A stretch of 64,000 bases of DNA, from positions 21,633 to 85,632 of IMG/VR virus record IMGVR_UViG_3300032287_001974. The stretch is one strand, 5' to 3'. Every line of letters begins with the position of its first letter. The stretch's first letter is position 1. Under the pieces are notes generated by a model that did no database searches, was not told where the DNA came from, and saw only the letters and a program-made list of their open reading frames with translations. The DNA is from a virus. Of the stretch, positions 63,961 to 64,000 are shown piece after piece. Both the position numbers and the translations under genes were made by a program.

Positions 63961-64000
63961 TGTTCCTCCTAATAGACTTGTTATCGGTGAGGCGTATCAC

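Noticed and set aside
1-64000. Integrase, excisionase, attachment site or full repressor system
   Set aside because: No serine or tyrosine recombinase pattern or tRNA-overlapping attachment site was seen. The RHH and MerR-like proteins alone do not show a temperate lifestyle.

Overview
This window is the right-hand part of a large contractile-tailed (myovirus-type) bacteriophage genome. The evidence is an almost complete tail and baseplate module (tail terminator candidate, sheath, tube, tail-assembly chaperone, tape measure, CIS-tube-like adaptor, LysM/gp53-like protein, gpD-like hub, gp5-like spike, gp25, gpJ, gpI-like protein) followed by a complete replication module. Terminase, portal and capsid genes are not in the window and presumably lie off the left edge; no integrase or transposase was seen. 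An actinobacterial host is inferred from a WhiB-family regulator, an MSMEG_6728-like glycosylase, SpoVS, NrdH, and TANNNT-N6-ATG leaderless promoters. Base composition looks balanced (not counted).

Layout. 1-3.35 kb: the end of a structural gene, an Fn3/poly-Thr/Cys-rich secreted or virion protein, then a zinc-ribbon + radical SAM/SPASM + glycosyltransferase cassette. 3.5-6.3 kb: small virion-like and lysine-rich proteins with overlapping junctions. 6.4-21.4 kb: tail and baseplate genes in the usual order, with a probable +1 frameshift in the chaperone gene. 21.5-29.2 kb: DNA replication start-up: a winged-helix initiator whose linker region carries iteron-like repeats (lambda O-like), a DnaC-type loader, SWIM protein, DnaB-like helicase, DnaG-like primase, SNF2 ATPase and small zinc proteins. 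29.2-29.95 kb: an RNA cluster with an initiator-like tRNA-Met, a tmRNA, tRNA-Asn and an odd tRNA-like gene.

30.0-33.2 kb is a minus-strand lysis/cell-surface cassette (three holin-like membrane proteins, an M23 endolysin, a secreted PA14 protein). It faces a plus-strand lipoprotein NlpC/P60 gene, a tRNA-Thr, NrdH, an Hsp20 with a structured leader, and an RHH protein. 35.2-46.0 kb holds replication and recombination genes (SSB candidate, family A polymerase, RecA, PD-(D/E)XK nucleases, RuvC-like resolvase) with WhiB and SpoVS. 46-56.4 kb holds a metallophosphoesterase, many small conserved phage proteins, a nucleotidyltransferase-like protein and a class II ribonucleotide reductase.

A strong bidirectional terminator at 56.38 kb separates this from a minus-strand early or accessory block (56.4-64 kb): a MoxR-like AAA+ ATPase paired with a vWA/HExxH protein, several tiny acidic paralogous proteins, a DUF1281-like protein, and two non-coding stretches. 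These stretches hold two related 27-bp-stem inverted repeats that differ by compensated changes, and four copies of an 11-bp-spaced CGTTA repeat. The non-coding elements, the initiator-gene repeats, the chaperone frameshift and the radical-SAM cassette are the most interesting points.
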